Source: Larix kaempferi
Taxonomy: Eukaryota > Streptophyta > Pinopsida > Pinales > Pinaceae
Direction: 5' to 3'
NCBI GenBank assembly: GCA_027924585.1
Contig: BSBM01000602.1
Location: forward strand, 6,137,501 to 6,201,500
DNA length: 64,000 nucleotides
Below the pieces are notes generated by a model, which did not search any database, was not told where the DNA came from, and saw nothing but the letters and a program-made list of their open reading frames with translations. Positions within the stretch are counted from its first letter, which is position 1, and the number at the start of each line of letters is the position of its first letter. The translations under genes and the position numbers were made by a program. Below, one piece after another: positions 47,013 to 59,900 of this stretch.

Positions 47013-47968
47013 GGGTGAAAACATGATGTTGGGAAATAATTTTGGCTTGTTTTTGACAAACAAAACTACAAAATTTTATGTTTTTCAACTTCGACCTCTT
47101 CAAAACCATATCTCCCTTAGGAATTTCAACTTGAAGTAAACACAAAGGTTTTAGAGAATTGAATTAGCTTTCTACTCGTATTTTTTTAAAATTTTTTTAT
47201 GGACATATCGTGGGACAAAGATGTTGTCAACATATGACATATACTTGAAAATTTTAGGTACGGATAATGAGTGACCTGTGTTGATGACAGTTTTTTGATA
47301 GATGGTTATTCATTTTAGGGAAAAAAATTGTAGGTTCATAATCTACACACACTACACTGGATCCTGGACTATATTTTGAGTTTTTTAAGACTTGGGAACT
47401 ATTTTTTATTATTTATCGAAACAACGTATGTTCAGAAAATGGTGCATTATCGACACATGTTTTTGTCTTCACATTTTCTTTCAAATGTAACTCTTATTGG
47501 AAAAAATAAAAGTACCCTTTTGAAGAGGACACGCCAATATCATTGGAAACTAGATTCAGAGATGAATCCATTGCTACCAAGTCCGACAAATAATACTTAA
47601 AATTTGTAGGGGTTCGGGCTTGCTGAAGTTGCAGGTTCTAGAAAGATGCCTGATATTTTCGCAGGTTTTGTTGACCATAAACTCTCGGTCGAAAAAATAT
47701 CTTCCAAATTCTCAATTGAGAGTTTAGTTCAAACTCTCATCTGAGAGTTTTTTAAAAATACAGCACGGCGATTGGTTCAAACTCTCAGCCTAGAGTTTTT
47801 TTAAACTCTCAGGCGAGAGTTTGAAATCTCAAAACTCTCGGCCTAGAGTTTTTTAAACTCTCGTCCTAGAGTTTGAGTTTGACTTATTTTCGTGTGATCA
47901 TCTGCCCGCGCTCCATTTTTTTCACTCCATTTGTCACAAAAGTGTTTCCCAGGTTCGCGATTTCACCC
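47013..47968. mobile_element. Mutator-like non-autonomous element in a CACTA intron
   Basis: 956 bp bounded by inverted ends GGGTGAAA (47013) and TTTCACCC (47968). The similarity extends inward over about 35 bp with interruptions (GGGAAA and TTTTG blocks match). The 9-bp flanks ATATGATAT and ATATGTTAT differ at one base, the duplication length of Mutator-like elements. No transposase ORF. It carries a cluster of short palindromes near its right end. Confidence 0.75.
47688..47880. repeat. Cluster of AAACTCTC/GAGAGTTT palindromes
   Basis: AAACTCTC followed within a few bases by GAGAGTTT, or CTAGAGTTT, occurs about six times in 190 bp, for example AAACTCTCAGGCGAGAGTTT. It lies about 90-280 bp inside the right end of the Mutator-like insertion, a subterminal position. 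Confidence 0.85.
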
Positions 47969-50726
47969 ATATGTTATATTGTATTTTTTTATATTGTGTG
48001 TTTTTTACTGTAATTGACATTAATTTATGTAATTTCATGATTGTCGTTCATGTGATCATGAAGGAATTAATGGGCTTCCACGAGGAATGAAAAGTTATCC
48101 TAGAAAATTCAGTAGGTTTCCCTACTATGAGCACCTACAAATTGCTCATCTATTTGATACAATGCATATCGGAAAGAATGTGACAGAAACATTATGGCGA
48201 ATATTGGATGGAAGGAGTAACAAAGAAAAAATTGTCAAAATTTGCAAAGACATTCAAGATAGCAACCATGCAATGAAAGACGTCTTTCAATTTCATATAA
48301 ACGGAGAGAAAATTAATATAAACTCACTTCCATGGATGTTAACGGACCAACAAATTAATGTTGTAAAAGAAGTCATTCGAAAAATTAAATTTCCCACCGG
48401 ATTTTGTGCGAACATGAAGAATATCATAACAAAGAAAGGTGATTTCGCGGGGGTGAAAATTCACGATTGACATGTCTTCATGAAGGTAATTATTATGGTA
48501 TAGATTTAATTTTTTTTTTTTCCTATTACAGTGAATATGGTGGGTATATTTTTTATTTGTCTACTCTTTGTTGATAAAATGAAACTATTTGTATATTATT
48601 GTTACAGTATGTTCTACCTCTCTCTATCCCGGACAACTTCGACAACAATGTCAAGCAAATAATATATAGTCTCAGGAAATACATGAGGTACGTGGTGATT
48701 TTTTCCATGCGCTTAGTGTTTGTTTAATTCAACATAGAACTTATATTTGATTTTCGTTCTGTAATTCATGATGTTATGTAATATATTGTTTTTTTTCTTT
48801 AATCTCTTGATTTAGTTGTCATGTCACTTGTAGATGGTTTTCATCTAAAGAATTCCATAAAGAAGACATAAAGTATTGGAGGAGAGAAATTCCTCGTCTC
48901 ATGTGTGAAATGCAGAAGCATCTACCTTCGGTATTTTTCAATGCACAAGAACACTACCTCATACACCAAGTTGAGGAGATTGAATTGTGTGGACCTGCGC
49001 ACTCAAGGTCCATGTGGATGGTCGAGAGGCACTTGAAATTTATGAAGTTTGGTCAAACAATGAGCATATGCTGAGGGTTCTATGATGGAGGGATATATGG
49101 TATACCAAAACATGCTATATATTAGTGAATATATTCCTAAATTAGCAAAAAAGCTCAATTTACGTCGCATTTCTGACCCAGAATCCAATAAGAGTTTCGA
49201 AGGGGAGTACCTGAAGGGGAAAGGTAGATCGAGGAAGGTGAAAGGTAATATAACACATTCTTATATTCAGTATTTTGCATAAATTTATACTGTAATATAC
49301 TTTGTTAAGTTACTATATTACATTTGTATTGAATTTTAATTTTATTGTCATGAAACAATTGGTCGAGAGTGGGATGCAATTCATTTATATATTGCAAACA
49401 ATCTTGAATGGATGAAGGTATGGATCGAACGATGTGAACAATCTGGTCATGGAATATCATGGGAAGATGTGGCTTCATTGGTTAAAGCTGCACATCGCAA
49501 TGGAGACACCAATCTAATACAAAGGGAAATCGATTTAGCAAGAGGTTTAAAAGATAAGAAGGTAAGCATATTAATCATCCACACTACTTTTTTTTTGTAA
49601 AAAATAATGCCGTTGTACGTCACGCTGTTTTTTTCATTGTATGGCATTATAAACATGCACTAGTTAATCATAAATATTGGATCATTATGTAATCTTTTCC
49701 TGTATGGCTTGTTGTAGGTAAAAACCATAAGGCTATGTGGTGCAATGGATGTAGATATCGAATCAAAAAGTTGGATGAAACAAAGAAAACATCTGATTGT
49801 GGGATATCTGCAGTATTTGAGGTGACCAATGTTTCTTCTAGAAGTGACAGACATCCAGAACTATCTGAAAATCGATACTATGGGTATCTGGAAGACATTC
49901 TTTAGTGTGACTTTAACTCCTTCAAGGTATTTCTGTTCGTTTTCAAATGGTACAGGTGTCGATTGAATCAACGTGATCCTGATAAAACAATAATTGAACA
50001 TGATAATGGATTTACAATGGTAACTACAAGGTTGTTTGAGCCAGGAACGGAGCCCTATGTTCTTCCAACCCAATGTGAACAGGTATTTTACTCTGAGGTT
50101 ACAGGTAGAGCGGGTTGGTCATTTGTTGTGAGACACGATCCAAGGGGAAGGCCGGTAAAGTATAACATAGATGAAGGTAATGAAGACGTTCTCGAAGAAG
50201 AAGACGCCATAGAAGATGATCATGATCAACATGAGTTAGATGATCATGTTCCTGAAGAAGATGTCGAAGAACTTATTGAATCAGATGATGTATCAGACAA
50301 TGTCCATGAAGATGATATCGATGATGACACGATGATCGTAACTGACATTGACGATGAGGATGATATGGCCAATCCTTACAATGTTGAATCTGGATCATTG
50401 GATGATAGTACAGATGAAGAAGATGATGAAGACCATTGAAGTTTATGAGGTATGCAGTAATAATAAATTAACTGTTTCTTAGTGAGTTTCCATTTTCCAG
50501 TATGATATAATTAGTAACATTGCTTGTTATAGAGTATGTCAAAAAACACATTTAAAGTTTTTGTACATAGATATTTTTGTTGGGTTATGGGTAATTGAGA
50601 GTGATGTGAGGGGGGGAGGGGCCATAAGAGATTCCACCTTCACGTGGTTGGCCCTGTTTAGTAGAGAATATTAAATTATTCTCAGAACAGAGAGAAGCTT
50701 AGTAAGGAAATGCACAATTATCAAGG

Positions 50727-50940
50727 CTCAAACATCATCATCATCATCGTCATCATCACCATCATCTTCATCATCATCATATTTTTCTTCTTAATTGACA
50801 TATTCATCATCTTGATGATCATCTTCATCATCGTCATCATCACCATAATCATCATCATCATCGTCACCTTCTTCATCATCATCATCGTCATCATCATCAT
50901 CGGCATCATCTTCATCATCATCATTGGCATCGCCATCATC
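50727..50940. repeat. CAT/ATC microsatellite
   Basis: Nearly uninterrupted ATC/CAT triplets with G, T and C variants. The Ile-rich and Met-rich ORFs on the two strands are products of the repeat. It directly precedes the 170-bp satellite array. Confidence 0.92.
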
Positions 50941-53195
50941 ACCATTGGAGCATCAAAAACCATACCTATAGATTAAATAATGTGCTACATGGGGCCAACG
51001 TTGAAATTTCTTAAATATTTGCTGGCTTGGACTGAAATTCTGCATGGTTAGTCAAGATGCATGCATTGATGGTGTGGGAGGGTTTCCGACTCAAACATGA
51101 CTGACACTAACCATTGGAGCATCAAAAACCATACCTATAGATTAATTAATGTGATACAATATGGGGCCAATGTTGAAATTTTTTAAATATGTGTTGGCTT
51201 GGACTAAAATTTGGCATGGTTAGTCTAAACGCATGCATTGATGGTGTGGGAGGGTTTCTAGACTCAAACATGGCTGACAATAACCATTGCAACATCAAAA
51301 ACCATACCTATAGATTAAATAATATGATACATGGGGCCAACGTTGAAATTTTTTAAATATGTGTTGGCTTGGACTAAAATTTGGCATGGTTAGTCTAGAC
51401 ACATGCATTGACGGTGTGGGAGTGTTTTTGGACTCAAACTTGGCTGACACTCACCATTGCAGCATAAAAAACCATACCTATAGATTAAATAATGTGATAC
51501 ATGGGGCCAACATTAAAATTTTTTAAATATGTGTTGGCTTGGACTGAAATTTGGCATGGTTAGTCTAGACGCATGCATTGACAGTGTGGGAGGGTTTTTG
51601 GACTCAAACATGGCTGACACTCACCATTGCAGCATCAAAAACCATACCTATAGATTAAATAATGTGATACATGGGGCCAACGTTGAATTTTTTTAAATAT
51701 GTGTTGTCTTGGACTGAAATTTGGCATGGTTAGTCTAGATGCATGCATTGACGGTATGGGAGGGTTTTCGGACTCAAACTTGGCTGACACTCACCATTGC
51801 AGCATCAAAAACCATACCTATAGATTAAATAATGTGATACATGGGGCCAATGTTGAAATTTTTTAAATATGTGTTGGCTTGGACTGAAATTTGGCATGGT
51901 TAGTCTAGACGCATGCATTGACAGTGTGGGAGGGTTTCTAGAATCAAACATGACTTACAATAATCATTGCAGCATAAAAAACCATACCTATAGATTAAAT
52001 AATGTGATACATGGGGCCAACATTGAAATTTTTTAAATATGTGTTGGCTTGGAATGAAATTTGGCATGGTTAGTCTAGACGCATGAATTGATGGTGTGGG
52101 AGGGTTTTCGGACTCAAACTTGGTTGACACTCGCCATTGCAGCATCAAAAACCATACCTATAGATTAAATAATGTGATACATGGGGCCAACATTGAAATT
52201 TTTTAAATATGTGTTGGCTTGGACTGAAATTTGGCATGGTTAGTCTAGACGCATGCATTGATGGTGTGGGAGGGTTTCTAGACTCAAACATGACTGACAA
52301 TAACCATTGCAACATCAAAAGCCATACCTATAGATTAAATAATGTGATACATGGGGCCAACATTGAAATTTTTTAAATATGTGTTGGCTTGGACTGAAAT
52401 TTGGCATGGTTAGTCTAGACACATGCATTGATGGTGTGGGAGGGTTTTCGAACTCAAACTTGGATGGCACTCGCCATTGCAGCATCAAAAACCATACCTA
52501 TAGATTAAATAATGTGATACATGCGGCCAACGTTGAAATTTTTTAAATATGTGTTGGCTTGGACTGAAATTTGGCATTGTTAGTCTAGACGCATGCATTA
52601 ACGGTGTGGGAAGGTTTCTAGACTCAAACATGACTGACAATAATCATTGCAGCATCAAAAACCATACATATAGATTAAATAATGTGATACATGGGGCCAA
52701 CGTTGAAATTTTTTAAATATGTGTTGGCTTGGACTAAAATTTGGCATGGTTAGTCTAGATGCATGCATTAACGGTGTGGGAGGGTTTTCGGACTCAAACT
52801 TGGATGACACTCGCCATTGCAGCATCAAAAACCATACCTATAGATTAAATAATGTGATACATGGGGCCAACATTGAAATTTTTTAAATATGTGTTGGCTT
52901 GGACTAAAATTTGGCATGGTTAGTCTAGACGCATGCATTGACGGCGTGGGAGGGTTTCTAGACTCAAACATGACTGACGACAATCATTGCAACATCAAAA
53001 ACCATACCTATAGATTAAATAATGTGATACTTGGGGCCAACATTGAATTTTTTTAAATATGTGTTGGCTTGGACTAAAATTTGGCATGGTTAGTCTAGAC
53101 GCATGCATTGACGGTGTGGGAGGGTTTTCAGACTCAAACTTGGCTGACACTCGCCATTGCAGCATCAAAAACCATACCTATAGATTAAATAATGT
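50941..53195. repeat. 170-bp satellite array, about 13.3 units, with a 340-bp dimer order
   Basis: Unit starts (CCATTG(C/G)AGCAT region) fall at 50941, 51110, 51283, 51453, 51623, 51793, 51963, 52133, 52303, 52473, 52643, 52813, 52983 and 53153. Spacing is 169, then 173, then 170 throughout. The last eight units alternate strictly between a TCTAGA(A)CTCAAACATGACTGACAAT type and a TCGGACTCAAACTTGG...GACACTCGCC type, so the later part is a 340-bp higher-order repeat. The first units are irregular. The array ends abruptly at 53195. The unit contains GATTAAATAATGTGATACAT and TTTTTTAAATATGTGTTGG. Confidence 0.95.
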
Positions 53196-54846
53196 ATCTT
53201 TTTTCTACTATAGGGTTTATCATTTGTTATTTCTCTTGTATCTTTTTTGCACTATCTTCATTTAAATCTCAATTGCTATCAAATTAGATAACAAACATTT
53301 TGGTCTCTTCATTAAGAAATATGGTAACATCATTGATGGAACTTATTTATTTGCTTTTCCATTCATGTTTACATTGTTTTTCAAGTTACCTATAAATGTA
53401 ACTTAAGTAGTGTGATTTTTATGGTGTTAACATATAAACACGTGGAAATGAAATCAACCCTAAGTCAAGTGGAGCCTTGCAACTTGCTACATGTTTGAGT
53501 CTCGACAATATTCCTTTGAAATTTAATAAGAACACCAAAGAAGTTTGTTAATGGTTGGATTTGAGAATTTTCTAGATGTGATTAATTAATATATTAGGGC
53601 TCTAAGACAATTAATGTATCTACCTCTATGTTGAAATCCTTTTCCATGCTGATGTCGTCCACCACCTTCCTTATTGTCTTACCAAAAGGCATGAGAATGA
53701 GGAAGAAGGCGTAAAATTATGTAATTCACCTTCAAAGAGTGCCTTGCAATCACATTGGTAAGGAACCATAAGAAGATCACAAAACTCCAATGTGTCACAT
53801 CCCCATTTAGTGTCAATTATAGACTTATATGGTAAATTTAATATGAGACTTACTTATAGTTGTCTCTTACTCTTTGCGTATTGACACATTTTATATTTTA
53901 TGGTTGTCTCTGTGCCTTGACCCAATTGATATTATAAGGTGCAGAGGTGCATGCACAATAATCCTTAGTTATGAATATGAGATGAGGATTTAAAGAGAAG
54001 AGTATGTAAAGATAGGTAATTTTTATATGTATTTTCGTGGTAACTGCCGAGGACAAATGTGGTGAGAAACCACAAGCGTTTGGAAGGATGAAGGGAGATT
54101 ACATCATGATCATGCTACTTATAAAATTGAAGACTCTTCATGAGACAAAATTGTTTTTTTAATTTTATTAATAACCATTATGGTGCTTTGGTCCAAATGA
54201 TTTTCTAACTCATTGTTTCTCCATATAGTGTGCCAAGTGCCACCTCTCTATATCAATGCATAATAAAAAAACTTAATATAAAACAATATATAATATAAAA
54301 CACTATATAATATAAAACAATACAAAATAAAATATTATATAATACAAAAAATAAGAAAAAAAAACAAACTATATATAATACAAAAAAAATCACTTACCAT
54401 TTCACATTCGATTTGACACGCCCCCATTTCACTTTCAATTCGACACTAGGAGGAGCTCTGCAATTCTATGAAACCTGAAGTGGAGAGCATGATTTGATAC
54501 CCCATTTCAATTCGACACGTGCGATCAGGAGAGGTGCTCTGCAATATCAATTTTCAAACCCTAAACAATTTCAATCCGACACAGAGGATTTCGAGAAGGC
54601 AGATATGTCCTCCGTATGTCTATGAATTATATGTTTAATGCATACATGTGCTTGTCATATTGATAACAATGTTTAGTGCAGGGATGTGTCTACACTAATT
54701 TGACTATCTTGCTAAGAGGTGGTGAGTCTCTACGTCAGGAATGAAAAGATTATCACAAGCATCTACAGATCTAGATTCATTAATCAAAATTCATTAAGAT
54801 CTAAGAACATTTCAGAATTAAAGTTATGCAAGATAAGCAAACATTA
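53196..54846. other. Gene-free stretch between satellite and element K
   Basis: No ORF with a recognisable domain. 54240-54400 is a low-complexity ATATAAAACAAT tract. From 54400 to 54600 the motif CATTTCAATTCGACAC recurs about three times. None of it matches the CACTA terminus. Confidence 0.5.
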
Positions 54847-56882
54847 TGTAAGACCCCTCCTTTTGGGTCCCCTTGAACTGAACCTGAAACTTTAAAAACT
54901 TCATACAAAAAAATTAGCCATTATAGTTATTGGAGAAATAAAATAAAAGAGTGAATAACTTAACAAAAATAAGCAAACCTTAACCTGTCAACCCGATCCA
55001 GCTGGTCCATTGTTGTCTGCGTCTTCCGTAGGACCCCTCCAGCAAAGCTCGTTTAACCATAGGCGAAGCAACCGTTAGCTTCGCCACCCAACCATAGGCT
55101 CATGCTTTCAGTCGCATGGCCTCCCCCGAGCTTTGGGTCGTAGAGCTCACACAAGTATTTCAGAAATTCAGCTTGGGCTTCCCTTCCCACCAGGATTTCT
55201 AAGCCAAACCCTTAGATAGCAGCAAGTCTTTGAGGTATTCGAAAATTACGACAATCGTCCAAATTATGGGCCCTTTACCCATTCCCTGAGCCTTCCTTAT
55301 AAAGGAAAATCTCGTGCGACATGTGTCGCTTCATGCATAATTAAATATTTTTAATTAACTATTTAATCAAAACACTCACCCATCCAAGTGTCAGTTTCTC
55401 TGGGAAGTGCACCTACACCCCTAAGTTTGCTCTAGTTTGTCCCCCAGATATTTTAATCAACTCCTAGCTTTTAGTTGACTAGGTGTCTAATCTATTTTGC
55501 TCCTAAATAATAATTTCTATTATTTTAAATGCTCAACAAAATAACTATTCATGTGCAAATGTCTAAGCTATTGTTGTGCATTTGCTAAGTAATAATCTAG
55601 AGTTATTCTCCTAAGTTTTTATGCAGTTTAATTTAACAATCAAACTCACTAGGATCACGGTGCCACGTCGTTGGGCTCCTGGTTCCTTAACTTTAATTCT
55701 CTGACATGGCACCACTCCGTCGGGTCCAGTCATCCATGGTTTCCATTCCTTGGCATGGTACCGCATCGTTGGGTCCTTGCGTCCATTCTTTCATTTCTCG
55801 ACAGGGTACTGCATCGTCGGGCCCTTCTGCCACCATCTTTCCGTTTTGACTTGCGGGAACTCTTGTAGGGATTTTAGGAATCGTTACCATCCATCCTCCG
55901 TCTACATGCTATCTAGGGACTCATGGCGCTGAGGAGTGAGTCCGTTCTCACTGCGCGCCCCTCAACTCGTACGTGACCAGCTCCGTCGTGGCCCACCTCG
56001 TACGCCCTCACGCATTCCTCTTGAGCAAGCGGATCAATGCTTATCTGCTCATGCGTGGTATTCTTGTCGGAAGTCGACATCGTTGTCGCTTCCCTTGTGT
56101 GTGATTTACCCGTACTCTACGACCCTCCATGTTCCTTTGTGTGTCCATTGGTGAACCGTCTCACTTGTTTCTACACACACTTCTCACAACAAATTATTAG
56201 TAGCACTGTTCTCAACAATCATCATCTGGTTTCTAACTCTAGCATTGTTAAACATTTATGATTTATTGAAACTACTCATTCATCTTATTGAGTATACATT
56301 TAGTCGCCAATTACATAATCACCATACAGCTAGTCGTTAAGCATTATCCATCAACATAATTTTCCATAGTCATAGCTAATCGTTTAACATATGCAATTAT
56401 TCATTTACCTCAACAGTTCAAATAAACATACTCAAAAATAAGGTCAAAAGGTTATTTAATTAATGTTTCAATCAGCCTGGTCACTCAGCAGGCGCCCTCA
56501 ATGTCTACACAAGTCTAGGGGCACTACATACACCCCTACTTATTTAGAACTTCGTCCCGAAGTTCAGAATAAAATGGAAAGCTACGACGCATCTCAGTTG
56601 CGTCCTCCCAAGTCGCATAGCTAGGACTGTAACTGTCCTCCTGCACTTTGACTTGATCAATCAAGGCTAAGCATTTAAGCAAGAACTGATTAATCAATTA
56701 ACCCAGTCCACACATATAATTCAATTCATTAATTTATTTATCAACTATAGTCATGCACATCATCAGGTGATTCTCCCTTATTAAGACACATCCTAACTCG
56801 AAGGGCCACTTTATTGAAGTCTGTTACGCCGGGTCACTCGACAGGTGCTCTTAAAGTCCATAGTCATTTTAGGGGCATTACA
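54847..56882 (-). repeat. 3' LTR of element K (about 2036 bp)
   Basis: On the plus strand it begins TGTAAGACCCC and ends GGGGCATTACA, next to a pyrimidine run TACACCCCCTCTTG that is the complement of a polypurine tract. Bases 54847-56784 align with 62062-64000. The right boundary beyond 56784 rests on the purine tract and CA end only. Short ORFs inside are repeated in both LTRs and have no recognisable domain. Confidence 0.85.
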
Positions 56883-56925
56883 TACACCCCCTCTTGTATA
56901 GAACTTCGTCCCGAAGTTAAATTTT
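56480..56925. repeat. Duplicated LTR-edge motif with an AACTTCG hairpin
   Basis: GGTCACTC...GGGGCA(C/T)TACATACACCCC followed by AGAACTTCGTCCCGAAGTT occurs at 56480-56566 and again at 56831-56920. The inverted pair GAACTTCG and CGAAGTTC brackets TCC. The second copy straddles the LTR/purine-tract border. The first lies inside the LTR. Confidence 0.8.
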
Positions 56926-59900
56926 GTTCTCGTACTTCTGACACTAGGATTAGCTTTTAATTTCCTATTCTCATCTTCTTGTCGTTCTCTTCTATTTTCC
57001 TCCAACAATCAAGGCCATAAACACTAGTGGTTCTAATCATTAGTTTCTAACTCATCAACATGGTCCTAATACCTCCTTAGGAACTCAATCCTAATTTCGC
57101 GAAATGCAAATCCATTGATACATTTAATAATTGTCAGTTCTAACTTAGTTTTTTTTTTATACTTTCTAGTCACCTACGAAGGTTTACAATGTCCAATTTA
57201 TCTACAAGCTGCATTGCGTCAATAGTCACCCAAAAGTTTATCAAAGCCTAACAAATCCAAGCAAGGATTTAAGTCTATTTGGTTATCCTCCCTCAAAGAC
57301 AAGAAGGTAAACATCATAAAATATGCGGTAAGATATAATCATGGTTTTAACATAGGAGAGACCCTCAAATTGTCCCAAATCCAAATCCCACAAGACTACT
57401 TCCAAAACTTAAAATGTTTTAATAATGTTGATTCTCAATTAGATAGGATTCCAGGCATCAGAATTTAGTGACTTAGTCTAGCATATTAAAACTTGTCTCT
57501 AAGTCCTTTCATCCCTAATATCATGTTCTTTTCTTCTTTCATCGTTCATGTTGTCATAGGGCTACTTCGATAGATTCATCAAGTCGCACTCTGTGTTTTT
57601 TCTTAATCTCATCATGTTCCGTCTTGAGGGATAGTCGTATTTTCATCAAGGGTTGACTATGTCCTTGGGTTAGCTGCTTTACGTTCAGTTTGTTCTGTTG
57701 ATCATATCCAAATAACCTACAATTCATATATTCAACTACTAGTTAAACAATGCTTCCTTTCTCTATTAAATTACCATTTCCGTGATGTGGTCCTAGGAAT
57801 AATCTAGCTCCCATTCCCTTTATTAGGGATCCCATTATACACTTACACATTCGTAAAAATAAAAAAATTTAAATTTTTTTTTTATTCTCTTTTATTTTAT
57901 CACAACCATACAAGACACAGGTCGACTTTCGCTTCTCGACTAATCTTAGAGGTGTCATATGCTAACCTTTAATTTTGTGCCTAACTCAAATGTTATCATA
58001 TGCATAACTTATTTTTCTTGACTTCAATATAATGAAACATATACATGATTTGATAATTTATAATTATGCACAATTCCTTAATACATTTCTCCCTTTTCAC
58101 ATTTGACATACATATATGTATAGTTCCTTTACATTCCTAATAACATATTCATAGTAAACATATGTATATTTTCATGTACCATTTCAATACATAACCAAGA
58201 ATTCTTCTTACTATTATCTTATCCTAGATATAGTGATTTATTCATCTCCACCTAACTAGGATAACCACCTATGTATATGTTTCTTTAAATTTCTCACGCA
58301 AATTAGATTCATAAATTGATACATATAAAGACCAAAATATTAATTCATTATTTTCAAGCTTATAATGATGACAACAAATCTTATGTAGCTTCCAATTAAA
58401 ACACAATTATATCATAATAAAAGATTTCCTATTTCAACACTAAGATCACACGAAACTTGGGGCACTCCTTAATTTCATAACTTGGTACATTCACACATGT
58501 ATATCTACTCACATACATACGTACATCTTGTCCTAAATATTTTCTACCTCAACCATCTATCTTATTCGAAGGCTTGTTGATGCTTCTTTGGCATATTCCT
58601 CCTTTGCACATACCAAAAGTAACACCCATATCCTAAATGTCACTAAAATATATATTGCAACATAATTTCTTCATACCTTATCAATTCAATCAAAAGTTTA
58701 TGAACTTATAAAATAAAAAAAATAAAATAAATACATAAATATATATTACCAATATTAATTATATCAATGTAGTAAATAACCATACAATACATATTATATT
58801 TATAATATTTACCCTTACAATAAGCCATATTATAAGTAATATAATATATTTATAGAATACAACCCACCTCAAGTCCCTTATCTTACCTATAGAATACAAA
58901 CCATAACAAGTCCCTTACCTTAACCAGAATATTATTGCCACTATGCTCCAGTAACAAATTGAATATGCAACTCATCCTTTATAATATAAAGGATCATCAT
59001 AAATAAAATATTTATCACATGTAACAATACGGATTAAGACATAATTCATATTATTTTCTTTTCAGAAAAGTACCAATTTGCAACACATCTCATTTGTATG
59101 TTAAAATATTTAAAAGCCAATATACATATAACATAATTGCGTTTTATAAAATTGTTGATTTACCATTCACTTTACGTTTATTAATTTCCATCAAATTATT
59201 AATTTACCACACACTTTATATGTATATGAAACATATACCAATGTATATGTAGTTGGAATACTCGCAGCGTATTGCCATCCATCACATCGTTTTTAATTAT
59301 AATGTATATTGAGTTAATACAACCATTGTCAATGCTCTTAACATTAATTAGAATGTAATAGCACCACCAATCAGAATACTCCTTATTATACCTAATCTCA
59401 AATACTTCGTTTTGTAAGCTATAATGCCACTTATTAATATAATAATTTAAAATGCAATAACAAACCATTGTAATTGGAATTCAAACACCACAGATTCTAT
59501 CGTCTGGTAAGAGAATTGTTAAATTGATTCGCTATTACTTCTTAGGGAGAATCCTAATCCTAAGCGATCATCAATTTATCGGTGGAACTCTCGGCTGTCA
59601 ATGTTTAAGTCGTTGTTACTAAGACATATGCCACCTGTAGTAGAGGATTAGCGATTAGATTTCAGATGAAAAGAATTCGGTAATGCATTATCTGTCATAG
59701 CGTATTTCTCGGGTCGCAATTTGGTCACAAATAAATAAGAGTGATTACATGGATGCCCAAATGGTGGTAGTCGGCGTAGTCGACTGTCAGTCTTTTAATA
59801 CAGGGTATAATTCGAATTTAGTTAAAACATAAAAGAAACACGGTCAACCACTACGGCGATAATGTACCAGTCCTTTAACTTAGTATAAAAACACATGTCG

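Larger units (their letters stand above)
44351..50439 (+). pseudogene. TNP2-like CACTA transposase gene, multi-exon, inactivated
   Basis: Exon blocks separated by GT...AG introns are: 44351-44561 (transposase-associated domain, CYCPCTQCRGFKRR); 45176-45558 (acidic, ending YEPLYEGSKTNLLSAILLI); 45703-46257 and 46429-46604 (Transposase_21 core: YEAICACPYDHVLYY, CPECHISRYR, LAADGVNPFAEM, HAMLVWTIHDAL); 46752-46983 (CPVCGPKIKS); 48063-48486 (YPRKFSRFPYYEHLQIAHLFD, MHIGKNV); 48608-48687; 48834-49244 (DUF4218: VFFNAQEHYLIHQVEEIELCGP); 49350-49560; 49719-50439 (DUF4216: EHDNGFTMV, YVLPTQCEQVFYSEV, WSFVVRHDPRG, then a long Asp/Glu tail). Damage seen: TGA for Trp after VKIHD (48468), a frameshift near 49070 and a TAG near 49903. 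Cut-and-paste transposase; inactive as read. Confidence 0.9.
43890..54846 (+). mobile_element. CACTA (En/Spm) transposon, 5' end and body; 3' end not found
   Basis: Starts CACTAGTGGATTTGGACCC after the 3-bp ATA that also ends the unoccupied J copy at 1137-1139. Subterminal motifs of the form GTCGGATATCCGA occur at least five times within 300 bp. The TNP2-like gene runs 44351-50439. No reverse complement of the terminus, nor the expected downstream J flank, appears before 54846, where element K begins. The right boundary given is therefore only the limit of what could belong to it, and the satellite array and 53.2-54.8 kb may be separate. Confidence 0.8.

Noticed and set aside
50710-50976. Ile-rich and Met-rich ORFs on opposite strands
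   Set aside because: Both are direct translations of a CAT/ATC microsatellite.
54400-54620. Possible 3' end of the CACTA element
   Set aside because: Repeated TTCGACAC words are present, but neither the inverted CACTAGTG terminus nor the GTCGGATATCCGA subterminal motif occurs.
55671-56261. Several 60-74 codon ORFs at 55.7-56.3 kb, repeated at 62.9-63.5 kb
   Set aside because: They lie inside both LTRs of element K, overlap on both strands and have no recognisable domain. The duplication is the LTR pair, not a gene family.
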